Below, piece by piece: positions 11,561-22,468 of a stretch of 64,000 bases of DNA. The notes under the pieces were generated by a model. That model worked only from the letters and a program-made list of their open reading frames with translations. It searched no databases and was not told the origin of the DNA. Both the position numbers and the translations under genes were made by a program. Location of the stretch: the NCBI GenBank assembly GCA_036571765.1, contig BROE01000002.1, positions 5,697,204-5,761,203 of the forward strand, given 5' to 3'. This stretch comes from Plecoglossus altivelis (taxonomy: Eukaryota > Chordata > Actinopteri > Osmeriformes > Plecoglossidae). The first letter of the stretch is position 1. The number at the start of each line of letters is the position of its first letter.

Positions 11561-12125
11561 GGGTTAAGGTGGGGAGGCCCATGTCCCTTGGCGGCTTCAG
11601 AGAGAACCCAGTTCATTAAGGAGCAGTGCCGAGAGAACTTGAAAGTGAACATTCACATCCCTCTCGGCCCCCTCCCCCCCCCCTTACCAGCCCACTGTTC
11701 TCCTCCCTCCCTCCCTCTCTCTCTCCATTTCAGAGATGCTATGCATGACGGCCACTGCCACTCAGTCAGCAGGGTCACCCTCTCCCCTTCGCCTGGGGGA
11801 GAATATCAATGCATTAGGGCTTTTGGCAGATATGCATATAATACCTACACCCTTCAATGAGCTCCATCCATAACAGCCTTCCTTACGGAGAAGAGAGGGG
11901 GGGATGCAAGTGTGTAGGGGGGGACAACATATGCAGGGGACAAGAGAGAGAATAAGGAAATGAAAAGAAAAATGGATTGAGCCTTATTAGAGATCAGGGA
12001 AGGGCAGGGGGGATGGAGTGGGTGGAGAGGGGGGGTATGCAGAAAGATGAAACGTCTGTGCATGTGATTTGAAGGGGAGAGAGGGGGGATTGATGAGGAG
12101 ATGAAGAAAAGGAGGAGGGGAATCA
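11561..12125. other. Mixed: C-run, CT tract, unique DNA, purine-rich DNA
   Basis: A C-run with a CCCT tract at 11665-11728 is followed by about 150 bases of unique DNA, then purine-rich low-complexity DNA to 12122. No gene is seen. Confidence 0.5.
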
Positions 12126-12146
12126 AAGGCGGCAGCCCGCTGTGAG

Positions 12147-12159
12147 GGGTCAGGGGTCA
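12147..12159 (+). promoter_or_regulatory. DR1 nuclear-receptor-like site
   Basis: Two exact GGGTCA half-sites are separated by one base, the DR1 layout bound by RXR, HNF4 and COUP-TF type receptors. The motif is seen directly; use is inferred. Confidence 0.35.
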
Positions 12160-12579
12160 GGGAGACGAGGTTCGAGGCCGCCGCAGTGTCAGTCGGCATC
12201 GCGGCGTTGCCGATGTCCCCGCCCCTGTCCTCGACTCCCACCCCTGCGTCCTCCTTCAGCCTCCATTCAGATCCGATCCTCTCGCTTTAATCTTCGGCGC
12301 TCGGTGCCCTAACAAGCGACACGGCTCAGTCTGTCTACCCACAATGCACAGGGGTGGTAATGCTTCAAGACTCTTTCTCCTAACTCATTCGACAGACTCC
12401 ACATGTGCTGGAGTAACGACACCTGTCAGGTTTAGACATTTGCAGATGGCAGCTGAGAGACGATCCGGGTGCTCTCGACATCGCCTCTCGTGCTGTCCAC
12501 ACCTCCTGCGTTCTCTTTGGGACCTTCTGGGTGGTTCTGTTTACCAGTGGTCAAGGGCAAAGCATGCCCGGAAACCGCA

Positions 12580-12655
12580 ACCGATTGGCTGAGCCTTGCT
12601 CTAAGCCAATGAGATTCCTCGGCGGGGACGACTCAGTTCCAAAATATATGACCTA
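12580..12655. promoter_or_regulatory. Paired CCAAT boxes and TATA-like sequence
   Basis: ATTGGCT at 12584-12590 and AGCCAAT at 12604-12610 form an inverted pair of NF-Y type CCAAT boxes. AAATATAT at about 12642-12649 lies about 33 bases further on. This resembles a compact core promoter reading rightwards, but no gene is recognised downstream. Confidence 0.3.
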
Positions 12656-13564
12656 ATTGGCCCCTCGTTGCCGCCGTATTTCTAAACTCAGCGTAGACGC
12701 CAGAAAGTGTTTGTAATTAAAATCGCCCAGATATGCTGAAGCAACACCACATGCCAACAAATTGGGCGACACCCTAGCATAAGATTCACGCATCCTTTCG
12801 TAAATCACGTTGGGAAAACTCGACTCGGCGTTAAGCCTCCGGAAAAAAAACAACAGCCGCACGCCGGGGGTGGACCATCGGGGCGATTTGTCGCCAAAAA
12901 ATCCAGTTGTTCGCTAACTATCTGTTTGTCACTTGGTCTTATTTTGGACGGAGGGCCGTACCCGGAGAGGCTGGTGGTGAGACCTCAGCTCTGGATGATG
13001 AGAAGGGACGAGGAGGAGATGTCCACCAGACGCCTAAACCTGGACAGTCATGGCAGGGTTCGCCAGGATGAGTTATCACACGGGCTGTTCACACGCAGCC
13101 AGACAGCTCGGCCCAGAGCCTGCGGTAATTACAGGATGGCTCTTGAGCTAAACGCCCGGTGGAAAAGCTTTTATTTCAGAACCCTCTCGCAAATTGGGCG
13201 AGCGATCCCTCAGTCCGGGTAAGGGGAGAGAAAGGAACGGAGCCGATGTCACTGCAACCTCACGCAAAGCCCGAGACGCATCAAAGGAATGAGGTATTGG
13301 ACATTGGCGGTGACTCATTGTTCCCGACAAGGTTCCAATTTGAAGTGAATCCACACTGTCTAACAATGAAAGCTGACTTGATTCAGAATGCAGATAGGGT
13401 GCATAGTCCCTCCGGTCTATTTTCTCCCTGTTGCCGACCTCGTCCGAAAGACAGAGTGAGAATAGCTAACACTGGAGTGTGTGAGGGATAATTTGTACCT
13501 TCTCATGAATGAGGAGGACAGGCAAATTACTGTCTGAATGAGGACTGCCTGTGGATCCCACTGT
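12656..13564. other. Unique sequence without recognised gene
   Basis: Repeat-free DNA of mixed composition, including AATTAAAATCG at about 12716. The open frames are short and overlap on both strands. Confidence 0.45.
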
Positions 13565-13868
13565 CAGAAAGAGAGGGAGAGAGATGGAGAGAGATGGAGA
13601 GGGAGGGAGGGAGGGAGAGAGCAGGAGAGAGAGGGAGGGAGGGAGAGAAAGAGATGGAGGAAGATGGGGAGGGAGAGAGATAAGGAGAGGGAGGTAGAGG
13701 GGGAGAGAGAGGAGAGGGAGGGAAGGGGAGAAAGAGAGAGGTGGAAGAGAAGGAGGGGGTAATTATCAACCGGGGAAAGTGCATTCATATCCCATCACAA
13801 AAGGAATGGGATGTGGGCGGCAGAGAGAAAGAGAGAGAGAGGGATGTGGAAAAGAGAGAGAGAGTGAA
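13565..13868. repeat. GA / GGGA purine arrays
   Basis: Homopurine DNA at 13565-13760 with GAGATGGA variants, then a second short GA array at 13825-13866 after a unique spacer. Confidence 0.9.
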
Positions 13869-14054
13869 TGAGTGAAGGACTCACGACAGAATGGGATACA
13901 AGCCCAGTAAACAGGGTTAAAAACAGCCTCTGTCCCTCTCTCTCTTTACAGATATGTATTTATACCCACATACACATCCCTCTGCTCCCTCCATGAATAC
14001 AGGCACATTAGGACCCTTAAGCCCAGGTCTGGAGCACCTCTCAGGACCACGGAG

Positions 14055-14245
14055 GCCACGGAAAGAGAGGGAGGCCGAGGAAGAGAGAGAGAGAGGGAGA
14101 GAAGGAGAGAAGAGGAAAGAGCAAGGGACCTTGAAAGAGAGTGAGGGAGAGAGAACGAGCGGGACAAGGAGGCGGAAGCGGAGGAGGAGGAGGTGAAGAG
14201 GAAGGCGAGCGGGGCTGGAAAGGTGGGGAGGAGGAGGTGGAGTTC
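14055..14245. repeat. Purine-rich array
   Basis: GAGA and GGAGG repeats with GCG interruptions. The Arg/Glu-rich frame across it is a repeat artefact. Confidence 0.8.
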
Positions 14246-14444
14246 ACAATTAAAAGCTCTCCATTTTTCCGATTTGAATAGGGACTGGCTAGAGTGGAAA
14301 GGGTGTAGGGGAGGGGGGGTTAAGCTAGGGTGGGGTTTTTTTTCCGTACGTGACCCTGAAAGAAAAGCTGTAAGGCAGCCAGTCTATTAGTGACCCCTGT
14401 CTGTATGGAGGGGACCGTGGTTGCCCTGGGAGCCGGGACCTGCG

Positions 14445-14460
14445 GGGTCACCAGGGGTCA
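14445..14460 (+). promoter_or_regulatory. DR4-like GGGTCA pair
   Basis: Two exact GGGTCA half-sites are separated by four bases, the spacing used by thyroid-hormone and LXR heterodimers. A motif match only. Confidence 0.3.
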
Positions 14461-14547
14461 CTGCCGAGCTTGGAGATGTTGGTGAAGGGGTCTGCGGGAA
14501 CACATTTAAAGACGGGGACACCTGGAGGGTCACTCACGGTTCAGCGG

Positions 14548-14635
14548 AGGGGTGTGTGTGTTTGTGTGCATGTCTGTATGTGTGTGGGTAGAGAGGTGGT
14601 GGGGGGGGGGGGGGGAGGGGCAGGGGGAGGTGTTT
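14548..14635. repeat. TG microsatellite then long G-run
   Basis: Short TG repeats run into a run of 15 G at 14601-14615 and further G blocks. The G-run length in an assembly is unreliable. Confidence 0.85.
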
Positions 14636-14640
14636 GTCTG

Positions 14641-15295
14641 TGCGGAGAGCAGGCCATGAGCAAGACTGCCGGTTTCCATTGAGATGGACAAGACAATAAG
14701 AACCCACTGGCTAGACACCCCCCTTCCTCCGCGCTCCCCCTTCTGCTCATGGATTAATAATGATGCCACGGAATATGGCTTACTGGATAGGGTGGGGGCG
14801 CGGGCGGCAAACTGTTGTGTACGTGTTTGCGTTTGCGAGAAGAGTCCGTCTGAGAGACACTGGTGTGGACTTCAATCTGAAGGCTGAAAGGTTAGCGAAC
14901 GTCTTCGTCTAAGAACTTTTTGTTGTGTTTGTTGGCGCTCGGCGTCAGTTGGAAATGAATCCCTGACCCATATTTTCCAGCGAGATTTCAACAGCGGCAA
15001 AGCCCGAGAACGAATCCAAGTCTATCCATCTCTGACGCGGCTGAGAAACTGGCTCGACACGCAGGCCGTCCCCTGTAGCAGATCTGTGCTTACCCGGAGA
15101 AGATGGAGGGGGGAGTTCGGGCTAAGTGATAGCAGCGTGCGTTTGATATATGTGACACTGCAAATAGAGGGCAGCAGGGCTGTTAGCTGGCACAGCATGG
15201 CAGCGTGTGGAGCACCGCGGGCGGCTGGCACTCACGCCGAACCCTGGCACACACTCTCTGAACGATGGAAATTAATCCACAGTGGTTTTCCATGT
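14641..15295. other. Unique sequence with one CTCF-like site
   Basis: No gene is recognised. At 15161-15174 a plus-strand sequence matches the CTCF core at 12 of 14 positions, with TAGAGGGCAG intact. Confidence 0.4.
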
Positions 15296-15710
15296 GTGTG
15301 TGTGTGGGGGGGTTGGCATGGTTTCGTGGTGTGGGTATTTGTGCGTACGAGTGGTTGCATGTGTGCGTAACCATCTTGGGTTTGATGTATAAGCTGTGTT
15401 TTTTACGTGTCCATCCACTTTGTCTAAACGATCATGTGTGCGTATGAGTGCGTGCGTGTGCTGTTGAAGTCCCTAAATGTGCGTGGATCCTTACGTATAC
15501 CTAAGAGTGTGTGTGTGTATCTTACGTGTTTACTTATGTGTATCATGACATCTGTGTGTGTCTGTGTGTGTGCGAGGGCATGTGTTTGTGTATCTTGCGT
15601 GTTTCCCTATGCGTATCTTGACATGTTTGTGTGTGTGTGTGCGTGCGTGTACGCGTGCGCGCGTGTGCGAGGGCATGTGTGTGTGTGTGTGCCCATGTCC
15701 ATGCCAGCCC
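15296..15710. repeat. Degenerate TG-rich DNA
   Basis: Short TG and TGCG runs mixed with unique words such as TATCTTACGTG, an old decayed microsatellite region. Confidence 0.75.
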
Positions 15711-15944
15711 GAGCATGGTGATCAGGTGTTGCTGCATATGTTTCTGGTGTCGCCCTCTCCTCTCCCCTGGTGGGCAGCACTCTGCCAGTCTTGTAATAGC
15801 AAGGCTGGGCAGGGGCCACCTCTTGCTCTTGGCACACGCCACCGCCAACATGCTGCCGTTTGTCTCCCTGCAAACTTAACCGCTTCCCTGCCAAGATGGA
15901 TCGCCGGGCATTAGCATGTCATCCTCTCCGTGTGCGTGCGTGCT

Positions 15945-16082
15945 TGTGTGCGTGCGTGCGTGCGTGTGTGTGTGCGTGCGTGTGTGTGCGTGTGTGCGTG
16001 CATGTGTGCGTGCGTGTGTGCGTGCGTGTGTGTGCGTGCGTGCGTGTGTGCGTGTGTGCGTGTGTGTGTGCGTGCGCACGCA
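15945..16082. repeat. (TGCG/TG)n array, strictly alternating
   Basis: About 138 bases alternate purine and pyrimidine at every step, mixing TG and TGCG. GC-containing alternation of this length is a classic Z-DNA former. Confidence 0.85.
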
Positions 16083-16642
16083 GTCACGGCAGCTGTAAAT
16101 GTGTCCTCTCGTTCTGGCGCCCAGCCAAGGGACCTGGAGGAGGAGAAGCGCCGGAAGTGTTTATCGATCTAAAGTCCTCGTATGTTCGACGCCAGACACG
16201 TTATGAAACAGCCGAGTCCCAAAATGAGCGGTCCACTGCAGACTGCAGACTCACGACTTGACACAACGCCACGGTCAATAAAAGAGGTGTCTGTTCCAAG
16301 GAGGCGAACTGTAAGTATCTTAGTTGTTAACCTAAACCACCAGATCAGTTAGGCATCTTCTCCCCTCACCTTGGTTCTTTTCTCTGGGGTGAACTGATAG
16401 CCTCTCTCCTCTCCTTCCTAATATCTGCCCCTCCTCTCAGCCCTGCCCGGCGACAGAGCATCTGCGAGCAAGCGAGCGAGCGGGTTGAAACAGGAAGTGA
16501 GCAGAAGCAAGAGATCACGGTGTCCCTGGCTGCAGAACCTGCTCAGTGTCGAGGCCGTTGGAAGGAACACGCTGTTTGAGAAGCAGAGCAGAGCTGTCAG
16601 ACGGCTTAGCTGACACTTTCAAAGCTGAGCTCCAGCCATATC

Positions 16643-16644
<2 letters not shown>
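16083..16644. other. Unique sequence with weak exon-like part
   Basis: A frame stays open from 16098 to 16261 with ordinary residue composition, and a GTAAGTAT donor-like word lies at about 16311. No family is recognised and the two are not in an obvious exon arrangement. Confidence 0.3.

Positions 16645-16704
<60 letters not shown>
16645..16704. repeat. (TG)30 perfect microsatellite
   Basis: Sixty bases of uninterrupted TG repeat, one of the two longest perfect dinucleotide arrays here and likely polymorphic. Confidence 0.95.
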
Positions 16705-16706
<2 letters not shown>

Positions 16707-16845
16707 CATGGTGTGAAAAGACACTGTGTTATGTCCCTACGTTGTGCACACCACACACATAGTTACAGACAGAGAGGTGTGTTCCATACAGAGGAGAGGC
16801 ATTATGTTCTCTTTTGTCTTGCTCTTCCTTTGCTAGATTTCATTG

Positions 16846-16925
16846 CCTGTGTGTGCGTGTGTGTGTGTGTGTGTGCGTGTGCGTGTATGTGTGTGTGTAT
16901 GGATAGGATGTGTGTGTGGATGTGT
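16846..16925. repeat. Imperfect (TG)n
   Basis: TG repeats with TGCG and TGTA variants, ending in TGGATG words. Confidence 0.85.
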
Positions 16926-17149
16926 GCTCAGTCTGAGATATACTACAGCCTTGGGGCCTTGTCTTTGACATGAGAGTACTTTGTTTATTTTCTCCTGCTA
17001 GCTGAGAGGGACAGGACACACACACACACACCATACAAAGACGTGCACACGCAAGAATCCCATTCGCGGACATCGCATATATACGTGAACAAGAATGTTC
17101 CACGCACAACGACACGCACATTTTCCATCCTTGCTCTGTCCAACATCAC

Positions 17150-17264
17150 GCACACACTCTGACACACACACACACACGGGACACACACACACACACGGGA
17201 CACACACACACACGGGGGACACACACACACACACGGGACACACACACGGGACACGCACACACAG
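17150..17264. repeat. (CA)n blocks spaced by CGGGA
   Basis: Five to six CA blocks, each ended by CGGGA or CGGGGGA, form a higher-order unit of about 12-20 bases. The His-Thr-Gly frames come from this repeat. Confidence 0.9.
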
Positions 17265-17364
17265 AGCAAGGAAGGTCCCTGGCCAGAGCAGAGCCGCAGG
17301 GTCAGAGTCAGGGCAGCCTGTACTGCTGCACATCTCTGTTATTCATCCATGTCATTCCGGCCAG

Positions 17365-17532
17365 GATCACGAGGGAAGGAAGGGGGACGGGGGGGATGGG
17401 AGGAGCCAGGGGAGGGGAGGGCTGCACGGCTCTGCTCCCCCCACACCGCTGCTCTCTGCTCAGCCTCGGCCATCAGCAGACCAGCCCCCTCCCCCACCAC
17501 TACCACCGCCACCACCACCACCACCACCACCC
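17365..17532. repeat. G-rich tract and (CCA)n trinucleotide run
   Basis: G-rich DNA at 17370-17425, then a CCA trinucleotide array at 17494-17532 with one CCG variant. Confidence 0.8.
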
Positions 17533-17794
17533 TGTCCTCCGCTCACCCCTGCCCACCCCAGCCCCCAGGCCTGCCTCTCTGCTCCCCCAGCATGGGTCAG
17601 CGCTAAAGAGGACACATGGTTCAGGACGAAGCAGCACACTGCTGCCGCCTGGACCTCGTCAAACCTGCAGAGGGAGAGGGGGGAGGGAGGGAGGCCGAGC
17701 AAAAGGAGAAGGAAGGGAAAGGAGGCAGGGCGAAAGGTGAAGCAGTCCTCTGAGGTTAGCTGTTAGCGTGTGGGTGTGGGCGCTCATGTGAGCG

Positions 17795-17885
17795 TGCATC
17801 TGCCCGCGAGCGACAGACGCTCGCGCGCCCGCGGCCGTCCGATGTTTGAATCAAACGACCGCGCCGACGACGACGTCGAAAGCAT
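17795..17885. promoter_or_regulatory. Very CpG-dense patch with hairpin
   Basis: About nineteen CpG in ninety bases. CGCGAGCG at 17805-17812 and CGCTCGCG at 17818-17825 form a perfect eight-base stem with a five-base loop. A 13-base palindrome, GTTTGAATCAAAC, lies just to the right. It may be an unmethylated regulatory element. Confidence 0.4.
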
Positions 17886-18975
17886 TTTTTTAATGACCAC
17901 GCGCATCAAACACACTTCAGTTGAACGGCAGGACCTTTAACACATGCCATGCGGTTACCCTGGTGAGAGGAACGGCAGAGCTGCATTATGAGGCTGCTAT
18001 TCTATCCCTCTCATTTGGTTGTGTTAGTGCTCCCTGGAGGCCAAAGCAAAACAATAGCTGCCTTTGATATGCCTTAGCCTTCTGGTATGTGTCACCACAC
18101 TGACTGTCCTAATTGACGGAGACACACACTAGGCTCATACACGCACGCACGCACACACACACACGACTCGTCTGCACACATGTAGCCTATCTCTCTTTCA
18201 CACACACATACACACACACACAAGCAAAGTGTGATTTTTCCAGCCGAGTCTCCGGAGTGCAAAGATGAGCGCACCATTAGGGGCGTCTCACATGCAATTC
18301 AGATGAGGGCCACTAATCCAGCATGAAATTCAATTTAAAACTTGGACAGCATCGCCTCCCCTGCTTTGATTCCGAGCCAGATACCACGAGAGGAAGCAGA
18401 AGAGCGCCCCGTGTGTGTTTGTGTGTGTGCGTACCCGTGTTTTTGTGCGTTTGCGTTTAGTGCAAACATACACACGCTTCCAATGAACACATAAAACCGA
18501 ATGTTTGGCATGTGTTCAGATGTAGTAGCGCCTGCGAGAAAAGTTGTTTACGTTGCAATTCCGATTTGTTTTCCATCCACTTTCTCGAAACGCGAGTGTG
18601 CGAAGGTATTTATAAACCCGTTTGAATGGGCGTCCGTCTGTCAGTCCAGCTACTTCAACCCTGAAATCCGACACGCTATCCCTGAATGATGAAAAAAAAA
18701 AAGATTTCTCGCACATCGAAGTCCACACTTCCATGGTTGCCAAGGCGTTACTTTGCGAGATAAAATTGCTGCATATGAAAAAAAAAAAAAGCGAAAAAGG
18801 GTGAAAAATGACCTGTCAGTCTGCTGCCCTCTTCAACAATGCAGCCGTAGGCCCCTCTCCCTTCTTTGTGTTCTGGCAGCTCACTGGGCCCCTGTTCTCT
18901 CCCAGACACTGGGGGTTAGGGGTCAGTGTGGACCTCTGGACATATCCTATGATAATACCCTGGGCCCTGTCATGC
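17886..18975. other. Unique sequence with small CA and A tracts
   Basis: CA runs at 18120-18165 and 18200-18222, A-runs near 18690 and 18780, and an AT-rich part at 18290-18345 with AATTCAATTTAAAA. A GGGTTA-G-GGGTCA DR1-like pair lies at 18913-18925. No gene is seen. Confidence 0.45.
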
Positions 18976-18978
18976 GCT

Positions 18979-19215
18979 GGGGAGGGGAGGGGTGCGGGGC
19001 GGGGGGGGGTGCGGGCGGGGGGGGGGGGGTGATTCCTCAAGCCATGTGCGAGCCAGGGAAAGGGAGGGAGACGGAGAGGGAGAGAGAGGGTGAGAAGGAG
19101 CGAGAAAGACGGAGAGAGAGAGAGAGAGAGGAAGGAGAGAGAGGAAGGAGAGAGGAGGGAGAGAGGGTGGGAGAGAGGGTGGGAGAGAGAGGGGCAGAAG
19201 AAAGGAAGAAGGGAG
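18979..19215. repeat. G-rich tract followed by GA array
   Basis: G-runs of up to ten bases at 18979-19030 form a strong quadruplex candidate, then (GA)n with GGGA and GAGGGTGG units to 19215. Confidence 0.85.
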
Positions 19216-19239
19216 AGCTTGTATGGGAGGAGAGGAAGA

Positions 19240-19560
19240 CTGGAAGGCACAGATCATGAGATCAGCTTGCAGGTCATCTGCTTTGAAATCCATTTACACG
19301 ATTCATGCCCTGGGTTGTCAAGTCCACAGCCAAGCCTTCAACTGACCCCTCCCAGCCACCCCCCTTCCCCCCTCGCCACCCCTCAAACCACTCCCCCCCC
19401 CCACCCGATCCCCAGCCTTAATGGTCCCTCCCTCACCACACGGCCCTCTTTGGGGTTTCCATAATTAAAGAGGGCATTTTGACTGGGAGCTAAAAAGAAA
19501 ATGGCTGCCACATTTAGCAGGGAGGACATGAGGTTGAAGGGAGGGCTGGAGAGGACAAGC
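19240..19560. promoter_or_regulatory. Possible conserved regulatory island
   Basis: Two unique AT-richer blocks flank a C-rich centre. The right block carries TTTCCATAATTAAAGAGG at about 19457, combining an A/T-rich MEF2-like core with TAATTA. A role is inferred from composition only. Confidence 0.3.
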
Positions 19561-19631
19561 CCTAACCTTTCGGTGTTGTGTAACCGACCTCTGCGTGGCC
19601 CCCGCGTTTCAACTCCCACGACCCTGACGCC

Positions 19632-19815
19632 GACAAACAGCTAATATCTTCTGTCAGGTATTTAATATGGAAGACATTCCACTCACAACCTCGTAGCTCC
19701 CAGACATGTCTGAACACCACCTCATAAATATTAGCCTAGCTCCTATGAGGGCTTTCAGAGATAGGTGCTGGGTTTATATTGCAAATATTAAGGTCATAAC
19801 AAATCACACATTGTG
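19632..19815. promoter_or_regulatory. AT-rich island with p53-type half-site
   Basis: Unique DNA with several AATATT/ATATTA words and the exact palindrome AGACATGTCT at 19702-19711, which fits one RRRCWWGYYY half-site. A second adjacent half-site is not evident, so p53-family binding would be weak. Confidence 0.3.
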
Positions 19816-19823
19816 TTCTTCTA

Positions 19824-19886
19824 ACCCCCCCCCATAACCCCTCCAACCCCCCCACCCCCACCACCACCACCTCCCATAACCCCCCT
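19824..19886. repeat. C-rich tract with (ACC)n
   Basis: Runs of C separated by ATAA, TCCAA and ACC repeats. The complement is quadruplex-prone. Confidence 0.8.
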
Positions 19887-20019
19887 CTGTCTTTCGCCCC
19901 TTGCCAACAAAATGCCCATCACATCCCTGCCCTGAGAGGTGAGGACTAACAATGGCCGCTCTGATAATAAAAAATACAAAAAAATTAAAAGCGAGAGAAA
20001 GAGGAGGCTATCAACTGTC

Positions 20020-20530
20020 ACCGCGGCGCCTCGCATGCACCCGTCACATGACCCACATGCTGGATGGGCATGTCAGCCCGAGCGTGGGCTCATTTGCATA
20101 AGACAATCAAACCCCCCCCCCCCTCCTTTATTTCGGACGCGGGGGCACAAATGTTGTCTAGACGACACGCATCAGACGATCAGATGGAGGGAGAGAGCCG
20201 TCCAGTGGGAGAGAGACACTATAAATCAGCAGCTGATATGTGGCCTTGTTTCACGTGCCTTGCTGTTATGGCGTGAGGGTGTGGCAGTGATGTGCACGTG
20301 GGCGTGTGAGGAAAGGGAGAATCAGGCATTAAAATGTTTTATAATAGATCACACGCATGCAAATCCTCCATGATGGAATGACAGGACAGTGAGACATCCC
20401 CAGTTATGTTGATCTGTATATATTTCGCCGTGGCTTTCATTTAATGGGATTATTCAGCTCTGTGTCCCCTAAGAGGTCAGTAGGTCTATTCCTTTGATAT
20501 ATGAGACTCTACGTGTCCGTATGATGGCGA
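20020..20530. promoter_or_regulatory. Islands with POU octamers and OTX-type site
   Basis: Perfect octamers lie at 20092-20099 (ATTTGCAT) and 20357-20364 (ATGCAAAT). GGGATTA at 20446-20452 is the complement of the OTX/bicoid core TAATCCC. The DNA is unique apart from a C-run at 20112-20124. Confidence 0.35.
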
Positions 20531-20545
20531 TGAGCTTTGACAGTC

Positions 20546-20755
20546 TGTGTGTGTGTGTGTGTGTGTGTTTCCATGTGTGTGTCTGTGTGTGTGTGTGTGT
20601 CCGTGTGTGTGTCCGTGTGTGTGTGTGTCCATGTGTGCATGTGTCCGTTTGTGTGTGTGTCCATGTGTGCATGTGTCCGTGTGTGTGTCTGTGTGAGTCT
20701 GTGTGCGTGTGTGTTTGTTTCTGTGTGTGTGCGTGTGTCCATGTGTGTGTTGCAG
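20546..20755. repeat. TG array with TCCATGTG variants
   Basis: TG runs broken by CC, CATG and CGTT words make a higher-order array of about 210 bases. Both strands give artefactual long frames. Confidence 0.9.
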
Positions 20756-21988
20756 AAGTTGGCCCATGGTTTGATATGTATATTGATGGCATCGTAATGA
20801 TTGCTGTCACAGCAACATCACAGCAACGTCTCTGGAGAGCTGAATATGGATGCTGCGTGTTCCTTAGGACTCCCTGTTCTCATGATACTGGTCTCAGGTC
20901 GTGTCTCTGAGGTCACTGCCGAGTGGCAGCGTGTGAGGGGACGTGTGTGTTGTCTATTTTTGTATCCTCTATGTGTGTGTCTATGTGTATTGTAGGTGTG
21001 CATTTATACTGGTTTGTTTCATGTTTCTTTGAGAATGTATTTGTTTGTTTGCGTGTCTGGTCTGCGTGGCGGTTCGTTGGTGTCTGTGTTTGTCTGTATG
21101 TGTTCGACAGCGCACTGTGATCTCTGCCACCGCTGACATCTGTCCGCTGTCACCGCGGCGATATCGATGACAGGTCAACGGGACGGTGAGCGCGGCAGCC
21201 GGTGAAGGGAGAGGATAAATGAGCGGGAGGACCAAACCAAGACGAGCGCGACACACACACACACCCAAAGAACACCGCGCACGTCTCCTGTACCTCCGGG
21301 GTCCATCGCTAACATCCCCGCTAGCCGAAGGGCTAACCGTGCGGTGGCACCGCAAAGAGCCTGAGCGCTCCGGAGTTAGCATGCTAACACTCGGCTAGGC
21401 TAATCTGAGTTATTGTTGCTAGCCACCAGTCATAGCACCTAATCAACACCCTGGCTAACCACACTGCCAGCTCCCTGTCATTAGCACGTCGGCTGCCTAT
21501 TTGCATATCTGTCATCACCTTGTAATCTAGCTAATCCCATCAGCAAACAGTGCTATTAGACTGGAGGGAAGCTTGACACTTTCGCTCTTTTCCTTCCCTT
21601 CCTCCCTCCCTTTCCTGACTCTCTGGTGTTGATTGCGGTGGCAGACTGTTAGCGAATAGTACATTTTCACATTTTTCATCAGGAGAGAAAGTTGAGCCGG
21701 GGGTAGAAATGAATGTCTTTTACATCGTTGTGCATCACACTAGCCTTTTTCCCTCCTTTTGTGTCAAACACGTCTTAGGACACAGTCTGTTAAGGTTTCT
21801 CAACCTGATGACTGGATTATACAAGACACAACACATCGTGGAACTTTAGCTAGCTTCACCTTAGCTCTTTTCAGGGATATTCTGTCTGTGCTGCATGTCT
21901 TATAAAGGGTTTTGCACGTGTCATCAACACAGCATTGATCTTGAACAAATGATCCACTCTGAACGATGCAAACGACGATTGAAACCCT
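20756..21988. other. Unique sequence with GCTA cluster
   Basis: Includes a dense set of GCTAAC/TTAGC/GCTAGG words at about 21300-21560, an octamer ATTTGCAT at 21499-21506 and a short CA run at 21250. No gene is recognised. Confidence 0.45.
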
Positions 21989-22300
21989 CACACACACACA
22001 CACGCACGCACACTCACACACACGCACACACACACCCTCCCCCCCCTCCGTGAGTCAAGCAAGGAGCAGGAAACGTCTGGTGTGAGGTCACGGCCGCCGT
22101 AATCATGCCGCGCGTGTGCTAACCAGGTGATGTGGCGGGTGTCTAATTCACACATCTCCCACAATCCTCGTGGTTCATCCATCTTCCTGGGACCTCTAGG
22201 GTCTGGATCCAGGGGGACCAGAGGGATACACACACATGTAGAGGCATATGCACACTCGCACACGCAAACACACACACGCCTACACACACGTATACTGTAC
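21989..22300. repeat. CA microsatellites flanking unique DNA
   Basis: CA with CGCA and CTCA variants at 21989-22035, and looser CA arrays at 22228-22300. Confidence 0.85.
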
Positions 22301-22403
22301 CCCTCCTTCAGCGAGAGAAACACACTTTAATCATTTCATCAGATCATTTGCCTGGCAGATACGCCTCAGGCTTTTCCCATTACCCTCGGCTGCCTTGACC
22401 TAC

Positions 22404-22429
22404 ATATGTGTGTGTGTGTGTGTGAGAGA

Positions 22430-22468
<39 letters not shown>

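Noticed and set aside
15860..16261. 133-codon Cys-Val-Arg frame
   Set aside because: Its core is the TGCG/TG array. Only the last 50 codons are non-repetitive and match nothing recognised.
17095..17766. 223-codon plus frame
   Set aside because: Begins in CA/CGGGA repeats (His-Thr-Gly) and continues through proline-rich C tracts. No domain.
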